Shown: positions 14,235 to 23,061 of the stretch, piece after piece
How positions within the stretch are numbered: the stretch's first letter is position 1
Layout: every line of letters begins with the position of its first letter
From: Parabacteroides sp. TM07-1AC
Lineage (GTDB): Bacteria; Bacteroidota; Bacteroidia; Bacteroidales; Tannerellaceae
Reading direction: 5' to 3'
DNA: 27,843 nt
Assembly (NCBI RefSeq): GCF_003480915.1
Contig: NZ_QUKD01000008.1
Location: 1-27,843 of the forward strand
Made by a program: the position numbers and the translations under genes
Notes under the pieces: generated by a model
The model's input: only the letters and a program-made list of their open reading frames with translations
Told to the model about the DNA's origin: nothing
Databases searched by the model: none

Positions 14235-15962
14235 TTATCGGGTAAATACCTGCCCTGCCGGAACGATCGAAACAGCCTCTCCTTTCCCTAAGGTCAGCTT
14301 GAGAAGTCCGTTAACCACAGGTATTGCCGATGATTTCAGAGTCGGTTCATTCATGGATATGGAATAAACGTCTACGGCGTCGACCTTCTCCCAGCCTTCC
14401 GGCATCAGCCAGCTGCGGTTTTCGTATCCGTCACCGGAATAGGCGATGATCTCGTTGTCGTTCCAAAGAGCGGGAACGAACAGGTTGTCATTCTCACGCA
14501 AGATGAAATCTCCTTTACGGATGATGTTCCTTCCGTCTTCCACACGGGCAACGACACCCTCGCTGTAATACAGAGCTTCATCGACGAAGGCAACCCGTTC
14601 CAGGCGGCTCAGGTAATACCAAGGCAATGTCATGGTACAGAACTGAGACAGGAAGCCGGGCAGATTATCCAGGTCTTTCTGGAAGATCTCCTCTCCCTGC
14701 ATACTGGAACCAAAACGGAAATCACCCTGTCCTTCACGGTGGGTACGTCCCCTTGCCGACAGACGTTCGGGGATCTCCATCTGGAAGTTCTTATCGTCCG
14801 GGAACCACCACGACATCGGCTGAAGCCCCACAAAACCCTCGCCTGCAGGGTGAGCCCAGAAGATACCTTCACCCGTTACGTCGAAACCCTTCTCACGCCA
14901 GTACTTGAAGATCTTTCGTTGAGTTTCCACTTCCTTATACATGTCGATACCTCCGTTCTCCGGCTTGGCATGCCAGGGACTTAACGGACGGTTCTCCGGT
15001 TGCCAGTAGGCCATGAAAGCGTCGATATGGATGGTGTGGCCGTCTTTCAGCTCGGGGGTCATGTCGATCAGATGGTCGATACGCGGTTTGGCAAAGCCTT
15101 TCTCCCATTCTTTCGTATAGCTCAGGTGATAAGCTTTATGGCCTTTGACGTATTCCCAGATAGATGTCAGGTTGCCATTGGCATCACGGGCGATAATATC
15201 GTTTTTGATGTAGGTATCCCACAGGGGGCTTTCCTCGAAAGCATCGACCATGTTGATGTGCAGGCTGACGGTCGTGTTGTAAGCACGGGCTTCGCGGATC
15301 AGCCAGCGGAGGCTTTCGAGGGCGGTGGCATCTTCTTCCCGCTTCAATTTGGGATTGACGATGCTCCAGTCGGGATACAGGTGATCGTGACCACCCCGTT
15401 GCCAACCGACCAGGTAGATGATCTTGGGGATACCGCGTGTCAGGTTGTCCACTCGTTTCACGACATCCAGAGCCTGACCGAACGTACACAGGCGCGACGG
15501 GTCTTCGTGCTGGAAAATCACGTTGTTCGGATCAGGTTCGTTCAGTTCACCATCATACCCCATAAAGAGTTTCAGTACCAGAGTCTGGTGATAATCACGG
15601 TAATACGGGGCGACAACGACTCTCTTTTTCGCCCGGTAAGTGGCACCGTCTTTCTGATAGACGGCGGTCACTTCAGCCAGTCCGCCATCCTTCGGGATTA
15701 ACTGATCACCGGATAAAGCGACAACCTCGACATTTCCGCTGGCACTGACTGTACGTACGGATAAAGCGAGCTCGGATAAGGAGAGATCGGATGTCTTTCC
15801 ATTGGAATAATGACCGATAACACGAAGGGTTCCCTTCTCTCCGGGATTACGTACCGGATTCAGAGTTTCTTTATCCAGTTGGATAGAGATCTCCTCTAGT
15901 TTGTTCTGTGTACTACAAGACAGACAAAGCAGGATTGTAAGTATATACAAAGATATTTTCAT
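14235..15962 (-). CDS. GH101-like (endo-alpha-N-acetylgalactosaminidase family) lipoprotein
   Basis: A 575-residue lipoprotein: signal MKISLYILTILLCLSC with lipidated C16. Residues about 22-120 form an Ig-like beta domain. The catalytic barrel (about 125-470) carries GH101-like signatures: RGIPKIIYLVGWQRGGHDHLYPDW (176-199), YNTTVSLHINMVDAF (228-242), candidate nucleophile D314 in HTIHIDAF and candidate acid/base E365 in GFDVTGEGIF. A beta-rich C-terminal domain follows. Family members release O-linked disaccharides from GalNAc-Ser/Thr in mucin-type glycans; the exact bond cut here is unknown. It shares these motifs with the gene at 19071-20585, so the PUL has a paralogous pair. It is last in the enzyme operon. 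ATG 15962 is used; the frame also opens at a TTG four codons upstream. Confidence 0.75.
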   Translation of the reverse strand: MKISLYILTILLCLSCSTQNKLEEISIQLDKETLNPVRNPGEKGTLRVIGHYSNGKTSDLSLSELALSVRTVSASGNVEVVALSGDQLIPKDGGLAEVTAVYQKDGATYRAKKRVVVAPYYRDYHQTLVLKLFMGYDGELNEPDPNNVIFQHEDPSRLCTFGQALDVVKRVDNLTRGIPKIIYLVGWQRGGHDHLYPDWSIVNPKLKREEDATALESLRWLIREARAYNTTVSLHINMVDAFEESPLWDTYIKNDIIARDANGNLTSIWEYVKGHKAYHLSYTKEWEKGFAKPRIDHLIDMTPELKDGHTIHIDAFMAYWQPENRPLSPWHAKPENGGIDMYKEVETQRKIFKYWREKGFDVTGEGIFWAHPAGEGFVGLQPMSWWFPDDKNFQMEIPERLSARGRTHREGQGDFRFGSSMQGEEIFQKDLDNLPGFLSQFCTMTLPWYYLSRLERVAFVDEALYYSEGVVARVEDGRNIIRKGDFILRENDNLFVPALWNDNEIIAYSGDGYENRSWLMPEGWEKVDAVDVYSISMNEPTLKSSAIPVVNGLLKLTLGKGEAVSIVPAGQVFTR

Positions 15963-16014
15963 GATAAAATTCAAACGTTATAAATAGGGTGCAAAATAAA
16001 AGATTATCAAGGTA

Positions 16015-19000
16015 TCATTCACTCAAAAGGATCAGCCATCCGCGTTTCGGATCGACCGGAATCGGATCGGCTGGCGTAAACTCCCGTGCTTTCTGAAAAT
16101 CGGTAATATCCGGAGCCTGCATACGGACAGACGACGGATTCAGACCTAATTGTTTCCAGTCGATATTCAGTTTAACCTGCTTCTTCGTACTGGAATAATT
16201 ACCGATCGACAGCAGCGTCTCTCCTTTATTCACGTACGCCGTTACTTTCACCTCTTTGTCCGAAGTGGTCACAGCCGGATTCTCTTCCCAGAAGCCGATC
16301 ATCTGCGCATCCATGATCCCGAAGTCATCCCACAGCTTCCAAACATATCGCGGGTTGCCAATAGTTCCTTCCGTATACCAAGGCAAACGGTTCGTCATGC
16401 CATATTGCATTCCCAGCCATTGGTTGCCTCCACCGTGCAACATATCTCCCATTAAGCCGAAAGGAAGACCGGAGACTTCTACCAGCCAGTTGGCCGGAGA
16501 CATTTCGTTATACATGAAACTTTCACCAAACCACACCTTATCCACGTATGGGAAGTACTCTGCATATTGAGTAGCCGGACCACGTGAAAAGCCCGTATTC
16601 GAATGCAGGTCGATGATACATCCCGGTTTTACCTCTTCCATGGCATGCCGCATGCGCTTCAACATATCACGGCCGAAAGCGACATCATCCAGATAAAGGC
16701 CGTCGATGTCTGTATATTTTACCAGCCATGCCAGTCCCTCCACATAATAATTATACCAGCGCGAATCGCCCGTAGCCGTCAAGACGGAAGCATCGGCAAT
16801 GACACCTCTTTTCTCGCCATTATCAAAATGTTGATACCATTGAGGTGTATAATCGGTTACATAATGTTCCCGGCACCAGGGGAAGCCTCCTCCTTTACCG
16901 CCTTGCAATATTTCATCTCCCAAACTGCGCAATGCCCAAATTTCCGGAACGACATTGGTTAGCTCGCGGATGGTATAATACAGTTTCACCTTACAGCCTT
17001 TACTATGCCATTCATCTGCAAACGCTTTGATGGAATCGGCTGTTATGAACGGATAATTGATGAACGGATTCAAGTCGTTGGCATGGTGCACATTGATAAT
17101 CTTTATGCCTGTCTCCACATCTTTCGCTTCCGGTGTCGGTGCAAATCCGTTATGGTAGTACCGGTCGGTAAACTGGCTACGACTATTCACTTTCTTGACC
17201 GGAGTGATCAGCAAGGCAAAATCGAACGTCAGACTTTCGACAGCATTGAGAGCACGTTCACCACTATATGCCGTTGCTATGGTCTGACTTCCGCTCCGCT
17301 GAATGCGGAAACCGCCCTTGCCGTTGTTATACCAACTTTCGGGATAAGCAGGACGATAAAGATTCAGCAAAGGACCGGTATAACTCGCTCCACGTAATTC
17401 GCAATGGATACCGGCTTTTTCTGAACCACACCAGAAGCTGTCGAAAGGCCACAGCCAGGAAGCACCTTTGTTAGTGGGTATGGATACGGCATAATCGTGT
17501 ACCGTCTTTCCCTGTGTCTCCCAGCCTCCGGAATAGTCGGCTGGTGTCTCTTGTCCGGGTAAACCCAGCCCCATAAAATAAGGGGCAGCTTCGCTTTTCA
17601 TCGGTATCTCAAGCCGGATATCTTCGATCTGTAAATCCTTTTTAGGAGCGATGGAATAAACGTAGTTGATCCAGCCGTCAAACTCCATCGTTGCGTTGCA
17701 AGTCAGTGTCAAGTCATCATCTTCAGCCTTCCAGGTTCCCGACATTTTACCTTCGGACTGTCCGGTCAGGTCGACGGTTCCGTTCAGTTTCTTTTCTCCC
17801 GAATAGGTACGGATGATAAAACGAACGGGAGAAGCCAGCAGTTCATGCCCCCAGGAATCAATAGAAGACGGCAGAGCGGTCTGCTCATCGAGAGATACCG
17901 TACGGCCTAAACAGGAGACACGGTTGTCGGAGAGAGACATGTCGGCATACCCTTCGGTCGGTTTGTCGCTGATTCCGCGGGTCGAATTAAGCCAGCGTAG
18001 GCGGCTATGGCGCCAAAGCTCACCATCACCACGGTCTGCCAACATTTTGCCGGATACTTTCAGTTCTATTTCTACAGGAACGGTATATCCTGTTTCATCC
18101 TTTAAAGTAACCACGCCTTTATAAGTTCCGCTTGGTTGATCCGCTTTCAGATCCACACCAAACCATAAGGGTTGAACGGCATCCGGAGCTACACTCACCT
18201 GTCTGGTAAACGGTATTCCTTTCGGATTTACTCCGTTTATATTGAAGCAAGTAATCGCTTCTGCCGGAATCAGATCGTTTCCACTTTTCAAGCCGGATGT
18301 TTCATAAGTCACACTGTTCAATTCGTCGGTTGCAGCCCATACACCCAACTGGAAGGTGTAGTATTCGTTCGGTTGGGCTTTCCCGGTAAACGACGTTTGC
18401 AGCGGACTTTGTAACCATTTATAAGGGACGGCATCTTTCATACGTATAGGCAATGAACGATCTTCCGGGAAGACGAGGAAATGTCCTGGATTCGCTTGCT
18501 TATAATTTTCTTTCTCACTATCCGAAGCGGCAATTTCCATGGGATAGAAGCTATCGAACTGCGTACGCGACTCCACACGGTTGATAGTTGCCTCCGGTAG
18601 CTTTTTATCGGCAGAAACAGCAGCTACCCATTGCTGACCGGGAGCATCCTCTTTCGGGAAATAACCGAGATGATAATTTCCACAACCTTCCTGAATTTGA
18701 TACGGCAGATAATAAAAGAAATAAATGCCTTTCTTTTTAACTGGACCAAATAAGAGTTCACATTGTTCGTTATTGACTTTCAGTCGTTGGATATTGGGAA
18801 TCGTATCCCCTGTCTCCGCATCGACAATCAGAAAACGACGGTTATCCACCTCCTTGTCGGGGCGTCGCCAGTCGAAGGATAGTTTGACAGCTTCAGCCGG
18901 AGCGTTAACCGCCAGTACGGCACGATGGTTACCCAGAGCTTCGTTCCACGGAGTCTCTGCTACGGCATAAGGATATGGAGCCTGAACGGTATTTTGATTA

Positions 19001-19050
19001 CAAGCAATGCCTATGCAGGCAAATAATATATACAATAATATATGTTTCAT
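16015..19050 (-). CDS. DUF6067 / GH123-like glycoside hydrolase lipoprotein
   Basis: A 1011-residue lipoprotein: signal MKHILLYILFACIGIAC with C17 lipidated. The N-terminal 330 residues are beta-sandwich modules, the middle (340-620) is a second large beta region, and residues about 625-900 look like a (beta/alpha)8 barrel: YYHNGFAPTPEAKDVETGIK (631-650), IKIINVHHANDLNPFINYPF, DIDGLYLDDV with D783, D788 and D789, and VWFGESFMYNEM with E843. This matches the DUF6067 family, described as related to the GH123 beta-N-acetylgalactosaminidases. The acidic residues named are candidates for catalysis, chosen by position after beta strands. It lies between two GH101-like genes with gaps of 52 and 20 bp, consistent with one transcript and with action on the same GalNAc-containing glycan. 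Confidence 0.75.
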   Translation of the reverse strand: MKHILLYILFACIGIACNQNTVQAPYPYAVAETPWNEALGNHRAVLAVNAPAEAVKLSFDWRRPDKEVDNRRFLIVDAETGDTIPNIQRLKVNNEQCELLFGPVKKKGIYFFYYLPYQIQEGCGNYHLGYFPKEDAPGQQWVAAVSADKKLPEATINRVESRTQFDSFYPMEIAASDSEKENYKQANPGHFLVFPEDRSLPIRMKDAVPYKWLQSPLQTSFTGKAQPNEYYTFQLGVWAATDELNSVTYETSGLKSGNDLIPAEAITCFNINGVNPKGIPFTRQVSVAPDAVQPLWFGVDLKADQPSGTYKGVVTLKDETGYTVPVEIELKVSGKMLADRGDGELWRHSRLRWLNSTRGISDKPTEGYADMSLSDNRVSCLGRTVSLDEQTALPSSIDSWGHELLASPVRFIIRTYSGEKKLNGTVDLTGQSEGKMSGTWKAEDDDLTLTCNATMEFDGWINYVYSIAPKKDLQIEDIRLEIPMKSEAAPYFMGLGLPGQETPADYSGGWETQGKTVHDYAVSIPTNKGASWLWPFDSFWCGSEKAGIHCELRGASYTGPLLNLYRPAYPESWYNNGKGGFRIQRSGSQTIATAYSGERALNAVESLTFDFALLITPVKKVNSRSQFTDRYYHNGFAPTPEAKDVETGIKIINVHHANDLNPFINYPFITADSIKAFADEWHSKGCKVKLYYTIRELTNVVPEIWALRSLGDEILQGGKGGGFPWCREHYVTDYTPQWYQHFDNGEKRGVIADASVLTATGDSRWYNYYVEGLAWLVKYTDIDGLYLDDVAFGRDMLKRMRHAMEEVKPGCIIDLHSNTGFSRGPATQYAEYFPYVDKVWFGESFMYNEMSPANWLVEVSGLPFGLMGDMLHGGGNQWLGMQYGMTNRLPWYTEGTIGNPRYVWKLWDDFGIMDAQMIGFWEENPAVTTSDKEVKVTAYVNKGETLLSIGNYSSTKKQVKLNIDWKQLGLNPSSVRMQAPDITDFQKAREFTPADPIPVDPKRGWLILLSE

Positions 19051-19070
19051 GAAGTTAGAATTTTAAGATA

Positions 19071-20585
19071 CTAAAGACCTGATTTATTACATCCGGTAGC
19101 AGGAAAGACGGAGACAGCTTCATCCGGTTCGAGCGACAGGCGGACAGATCCGTCAGTGCAGACCTCGCTGGTTTTATAAAAGATACCGGAAGGCGTTATC
19201 TTATAAATATCCACGCTGTGTACGTCCGACCAGTCGGGTGGCAACTGCCAGGACTTACCGGAATAGCCTTTTACTGAATAGGCCATATACTCACGACCGG
19301 CACGCCAGAGAACCGGCATAAAGAGATCGTCCTTGTCCCTGAGCAAACGTTTATGATGAGTGATGGTCGAGTCCTTTAGTGAAGCGGTCAGGCCATCGTT
19401 ATAGTAAACGACACGGTTCTCGCCTTTCCCTGTCAGCTTTTCCCGTTTATAACGGTTCAGATAGACGTAAGGAAGTGTTCCTGTATAGAACTGGTAACGG
19501 TATTTGTCTATCCAGTTGGCATCGGGCAAAGAGCCGTTCTCCAGGTTACCGAAGCAATCTTCACCGCGTCCGCTCATACCGAAGAGGAAGCCTAGCTGGA
19601 GCTGTTCTTTCGTCAGATCCGGAAATTGTTTGGCAAAGAGATAAGATGCACCGCCGGTTGTCAGATAAGCGGGGTATTTCATATAGTCCGCTTCGGTCGC
19701 TTCAAACCACAGGTACCAGGGATTCACACCGATGAACAGGTCTTTGCCTTCCCGCAGGCGGTTGAAACTTTCGTGAGTGACATCGATACCTTTTCCCCTG
19801 AAATAGCGGAATATCTTTCGTTGATATTTCTCTTCCTCCTCCCATGAGATCTTTTCATACGGATTGTCGCGCACGAAGAAAGCATCGATCATTATCGAAC
19901 CTGCCTCCTCAATGCAAGGCAGTAAATCCAGTAAGGCATTGATCCGCTTAACGGCATAACCACTCTCCCATTCGTTCTTATAACAAATCTGATAGGCTTT
20001 GCGGCTGTTCCACACACCGATCTGCATCGGGGTTCCGTCTGCATTACGGGAGATAAATCCTTTGGAGAGGTATTCATCCCAAAGGGGACTGTCGTCGTAG
20101 GCATCCGTCATATTCACATGAACACTGATATAGGTATTATATTTCCTTGCCTCTTTAGCCAGCCAAAGCAGGGACTCCCTACCGGTAGCATCACAATCCC
20201 TCTTCAGTGCGTTATTCACTTCAAACCAGGCCGGATATTTATCGTCGTGCCCGTTATATTGCCATCCTACCAGGTAGAGCGTCTTTGGAAGTCCCCGTGT
20301 GACGGCATCCATCTGTTTTACCAAAGACAAGACCTGTTCGAAAGTATAGCAAATAACCGGATTGCCTTTCTCATCCGGATAAGACAGCATGATCTTCATC
20401 AGTTGCATCTGGTGATAGGCATGCATATAAGGTTGTTCGGGACGCATCGTTTTAGTCCAGTCATATTTCTCTCCGGAGATAGCCCGCCATGATTCCGCTA
20501 AATTTTCCTGAGAAAATAATGGGTGACAAACCAACAAAAAGGCTAAACACAATAACCTAAAAAGAACTATCTTCTTCATATTCAT
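19071..20585 (-). CDS. GH101-like glycoside hydrolase, periplasmic/secreted
   Basis: A 504-residue protein with a Sec signal peptide (MNMKKIVLFRLLCLAFLLVCHPLFS, cleaved about residue 25; no clear lipobox at that site). It lacks the Ig-like domain of its paralogue at 14235-15962 but has the same catalytic landmarks: RGLPKTLYLVGWQYNGHDDKYPAW (97-120), YNTYISVHVNMTDAY (149-163), candidate nucleophile D234 in IMIDAFF and candidate acid/base E272 in IDVTHESF. The C-terminal 100 residues are a beta domain. One lipidated and one soluble copy suggests surface cutting followed by periplasmic trimming, or different linkage preferences. It is first in the enzyme operon, just after an intrinsic terminator that separates it from the SusCD unit. 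Confidence 0.75.
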   Translation of the reverse strand: MNMKKIVLFRLLCLAFLLVCHPLFSQENLAESWRAISGEKYDWTKTMRPEQPYMHAYHQMQLMKIMLSYPDEKGNPVICYTFEQVLSLVKQMDAVTRGLPKTLYLVGWQYNGHDDKYPAWFEVNNALKRDCDATGRESLLWLAKEARKYNTYISVHVNMTDAYDDSPLWDEYLSKGFISRNADGTPMQIGVWNSRKAYQICYKNEWESGYAVKRINALLDLLPCIEEAGSIMIDAFFVRDNPYEKISWEEEEKYQRKIFRYFRGKGIDVTHESFNRLREGKDLFIGVNPWYLWFEATEADYMKYPAYLTTGGASYLFAKQFPDLTKEQLQLGFLFGMSGRGEDCFGNLENGSLPDANWIDKYRYQFYTGTLPYVYLNRYKREKLTGKGENRVVYYNDGLTASLKDSTITHHKRLLRDKDDLFMPVLWRAGREYMAYSVKGYSGKSWQLPPDWSDVHSVDIYKITPSGIFYKTSEVCTDGSVRLSLEPDEAVSVFPATGCNKSGL

Positions 20586-20600
20586 TTTACATTAGTTGAT

Positions 20601-20641
20601 AAAAAAAAGGCTGTCCGAAACTTATATAGAGACGGACAGCC
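20601..20641 (-). terminator. Intrinsic terminator between SusCD unit and enzyme genes
   Basis: On the minus strand GGCTGTCCG (20641-20633) pairs with CGGACAGCC (20617-20609), a perfect 9-bp stem with a 15-nt loop, followed directly by eight T (20608-20601). It lies 32 bp after the lipoprotein stop and before the first enzyme gene, so enzyme expression would depend on read-through or a separate start. Confidence 0.85.
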
Positions 20642-20673
20642 TCAGCACTTCAGATCTAAGGATATAAATATAG

Positions 20674-21162
20674 TTACTTATTTAATGCAGTAACTTGAAT
20701 TGTCCAATCTTTTTTCGTACCGTTAGCAGCTGTCACCAGATACCTGCGTGTAGTAGAAAAATCACCCGGTACTCCTAATGTCGGAGCACCGTCCTGGGGA
20801 GCAATAACAGCTGCAGTGGAAAGATTAAACTTGCCGACCAGGTTTGTCAGAGCAACCGTGTTACGAATCTCTTCCGTAAAAGAACCGTCAGCCGGAGGAA
20901 CTGTGATCGTACAGGTAATTGTTCCGGCTTCTGCATTGATTACTTTATTTTCGACAGTCAGTGTTACAACCTTTACAATCGGTTCACCGTCAATCCATAC
21001 ATCTGAAGGATCCTTATATCGAAAATCAAACTTTACATCTGTGATATTTGCTTCCTCAAATGCTGGCAAATCATCCATGTTTCCGTCCAAACAAGAGGAA
21101 CAAGCAAGGAGCAGCATTAACAACAAAGCATTATTCATCCATTTTACTATATTCTTTTTCAT
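20674..21162 (-). CDS. Small surface lipoprotein (DUF5018-like), likely glycan-binding
   Basis: A 162-residue lipoprotein: signal peptide with lipobox at CSSC-L (Cys near residue 24 of MKKNIVKWMNNALLLMLLLACSSC), followed by DGNMDDLP, an acidic stretch typical of surface-exported Bacteroidetes lipoproteins. The mature part is beta-rich and ends with RYLVTAANGTKKDWTIQV, the strand pattern seen in DUF5018-type and SusE/F-position proteins. It follows susD by 30 bp, where PULs usually encode surface glycan-binding proteins; that role is inferred from position. It is much shorter than SusE/SusF. A strong terminator follows. Confidence 0.7.
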   Translation of the reverse strand: MKKNIVKWMNNALLLMLLLACSSCLDGNMDDLPAFEEANITDVKFDFRYKDPSDVWIDGEPIVKVVTLTVENKVINAEAGTITCTITVPPADGSFTEEIRNTVALTNLVGKFNLSTAAVIAPQDGAPTLGVPGDFSTTRRYLVTAANGTKKDWTIQVTALNK

Positions 21163-21192
21163 ACTTTTAGTGTATTAAAGATTAATCATCTA

Positions 21193-23046
21193 TTACCAAC
21201 CCGGATTCTGTGGGCCTAAATTTGCATTACGGTCAATCTGTCCCTGAGGAATAGGGAATAGATAGCGACGGTCTGCACGGAACTCACGAATGTTGCTATC
21301 CCCGTGTGTAACTTCCCCTATATAGAACGATTTACGATCATTCGTAATTTCCACATAAGTCGGAGCCTCTGTAAACTCTACAATTTTACCCCCCGGAGCA
21401 ACTCCATTATTAGCATAACCGCCATGTTTGCCCCAACGTAATAAAGTCCAGTAATAATCGTTTTCCATCGGCAATTCGCAACGACGTTCCTGTTTGTAGA
21501 AGTCCCAGGCTTCTTCCAGACTATTTACTTGTTTTGCAGGCAATTTTCCATGAACTGTACGAGTTTGGTTACAAATATCCACAGCCTCTGAATAGTTACC
21601 TTCTCCCATACCAGCCAACCACAAAATAGCTTCAGCCTTATTCAGAAGAACACGTCCGTAACGCGTTACTACGAAATGGTAATCGGTCGGGGTTCCTGCA
21701 TATACACGAGGTTGAACATCATAAACACCTTTACGCCAATAATAATTTGTCAATCCCATGTGGGGACCTAGTCCTCCATTTACTTTTCTCCACAAATTAC
21801 CATTAACAGTTGTCCGAATCTCTTCGCTCCACCACGTAGAATTGTCATATACAAAACTATCATAAAAACGAGCATCCCTATTAGTGTACATTATATCACT
21901 AACTGTTCTATCTCCTTTTACATTACCATAATAGAGCACTTCTGCCTTTTCAGACTCAACAGCCCAGTCCGGAGCCTGTCCTTCAGTAACACTCACATTG
22001 TTCTTAAATTGAGAAGATTCGTACCAGGCTACACCTTTACCAGTTTCTTCATCAAGAACATCATACATGTCTACCAAATTCTGTGTCGGTGCCCACCATA
22101 ACCAACCGATAAAAGGTTGACCTCCATTTGTTTTAAACTCAGGTCCACAACCATTCTTTGCTAAAACATCGTTATTAACATTCGGCATCACATTTTGTAA
22201 AGGAGCTATATGATCCGTATTTGTTGTCGCTTTATCCTTATAAATAGCAAAGATAATTTCACTTGAATAACGATCTTGTTCATTAAATATGTTACCATAA
22301 TTTGAAGCCAAAGAACTACCCTCTACTCCATCTGCTGCAGCAACAGCTTCCTTCAACCACGTTTTTTTCTGTGCGGGATCGGTTTCGTAAGCTGCAGCCT
22401 GAAGTGCTATTTCCGATTGAAAAGCATAAGCCACATTTCGAGATAAGTCACCCGACTTTGCTTCTACCGGCAGATCCGGAATAGCTGCTTTTATATCATC
22501 CAAAATATAGGTATAACTTTCTGTTGTACTCTTAGTCGTCGGATACATCAGCCCGTTATTAGTCGTATCGGCCGGTGCCAACACACGGTCTACCCAAACA
22601 AAACGCCCTATAGTCCGGGCCTGTTTGTAATAAAGTAAAGCTCTTAATAATCGACCTTTAGCTACCAACTCTTTGGATTCTGCTTCAGAAAGCCCTGCTC
22701 CGACATATTCCGTTGCCTTCTCTATAATCAAATTACAACGGCGGATGTTCCCGAAATCACCAAAACCGACATCTTCATATCGGGTAGTCTGTTCTTTCAC
22801 TATACCATTACCTCCATTGGAATGAACGGCATTATTGGTTCGTTCTTCCCACGTTGTTTGATTTCCATTCACATAACCATCCATAATCGCATTCACAGTA
22901 CCTAACACAAATGCATCTGCCGTGGATTTAGATCCCCAAACAGTTGCTTCATCATAGGTTGTGAAAGGCTCTGTATCCAGTACATTACAAGAAGTAATAC
23001 CCGTCAATAAGGCCAGTGAAAATGTTATTATATTTCTTAGTTTCAT
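21193..23046 (-). CDS. SusD/RagB-family surface glycan-binding lipoprotein
   Basis: A 617-residue SusD homologue, the surface lid of the SusCD glycan importer. The signal MKLRNIITFSLALLTGITSC gives lipidated C20, followed by NVLDTEPFTTYDEATVW, the classic SusD opening. The body is helical with TPR-like pairs (RCNLIIEKATEYVG, LLRALLYYKQARTIGRFVW), and the C-terminal part has RRCELPMENDYYWTLLRWGK and ends FPIPQGQIDRNANLGPQNPGW, the standard SusD ending 'PIP..EI..N..L.QNPGY'. The stop of susC is only 15 bp upstream, so they are co-transcribed and make a matched pair. Confidence 0.95.
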   Translation of the reverse strand: MKLRNIITFSLALLTGITSCNVLDTEPFTTYDEATVWGSKSTADAFVLGTVNAIMDGYVNGNQTTWEERTNNAVHSNGGNGIVKEQTTRYEDVGFGDFGNIRRCNLIIEKATEYVGAGLSEAESKELVAKGRLLRALLYYKQARTIGRFVWVDRVLAPADTTNNGLMYPTTKSTTESYTYILDDIKAAIPDLPVEAKSGDLSRNVAYAFQSEIALQAAAYETDPAQKKTWLKEAVAAADGVEGSSLASNYGNIFNEQDRYSSEIIFAIYKDKATTNTDHIAPLQNVMPNVNNDVLAKNGCGPEFKTNGGQPFIGWLWWAPTQNLVDMYDVLDEETGKGVAWYESSQFKNNVSVTEGQAPDWAVESEKAEVLYYGNVKGDRTVSDIMYTNRDARFYDSFVYDNSTWWSEEIRTTVNGNLWRKVNGGLGPHMGLTNYYWRKGVYDVQPRVYAGTPTDYHFVVTRYGRVLLNKAEAILWLAGMGEGNYSEAVDICNQTRTVHGKLPAKQVNSLEEAWDFYKQERRCELPMENDYYWTLLRWGKHGGYANNGVAPGGKIVEFTEAPTYVEITNDRKSFYIGEVTHGDSNIREFRADRRYLFPIPQGQIDRNANLGPQNPGW

Positions 23047-23061
23047 AAATATATTCTTTTA

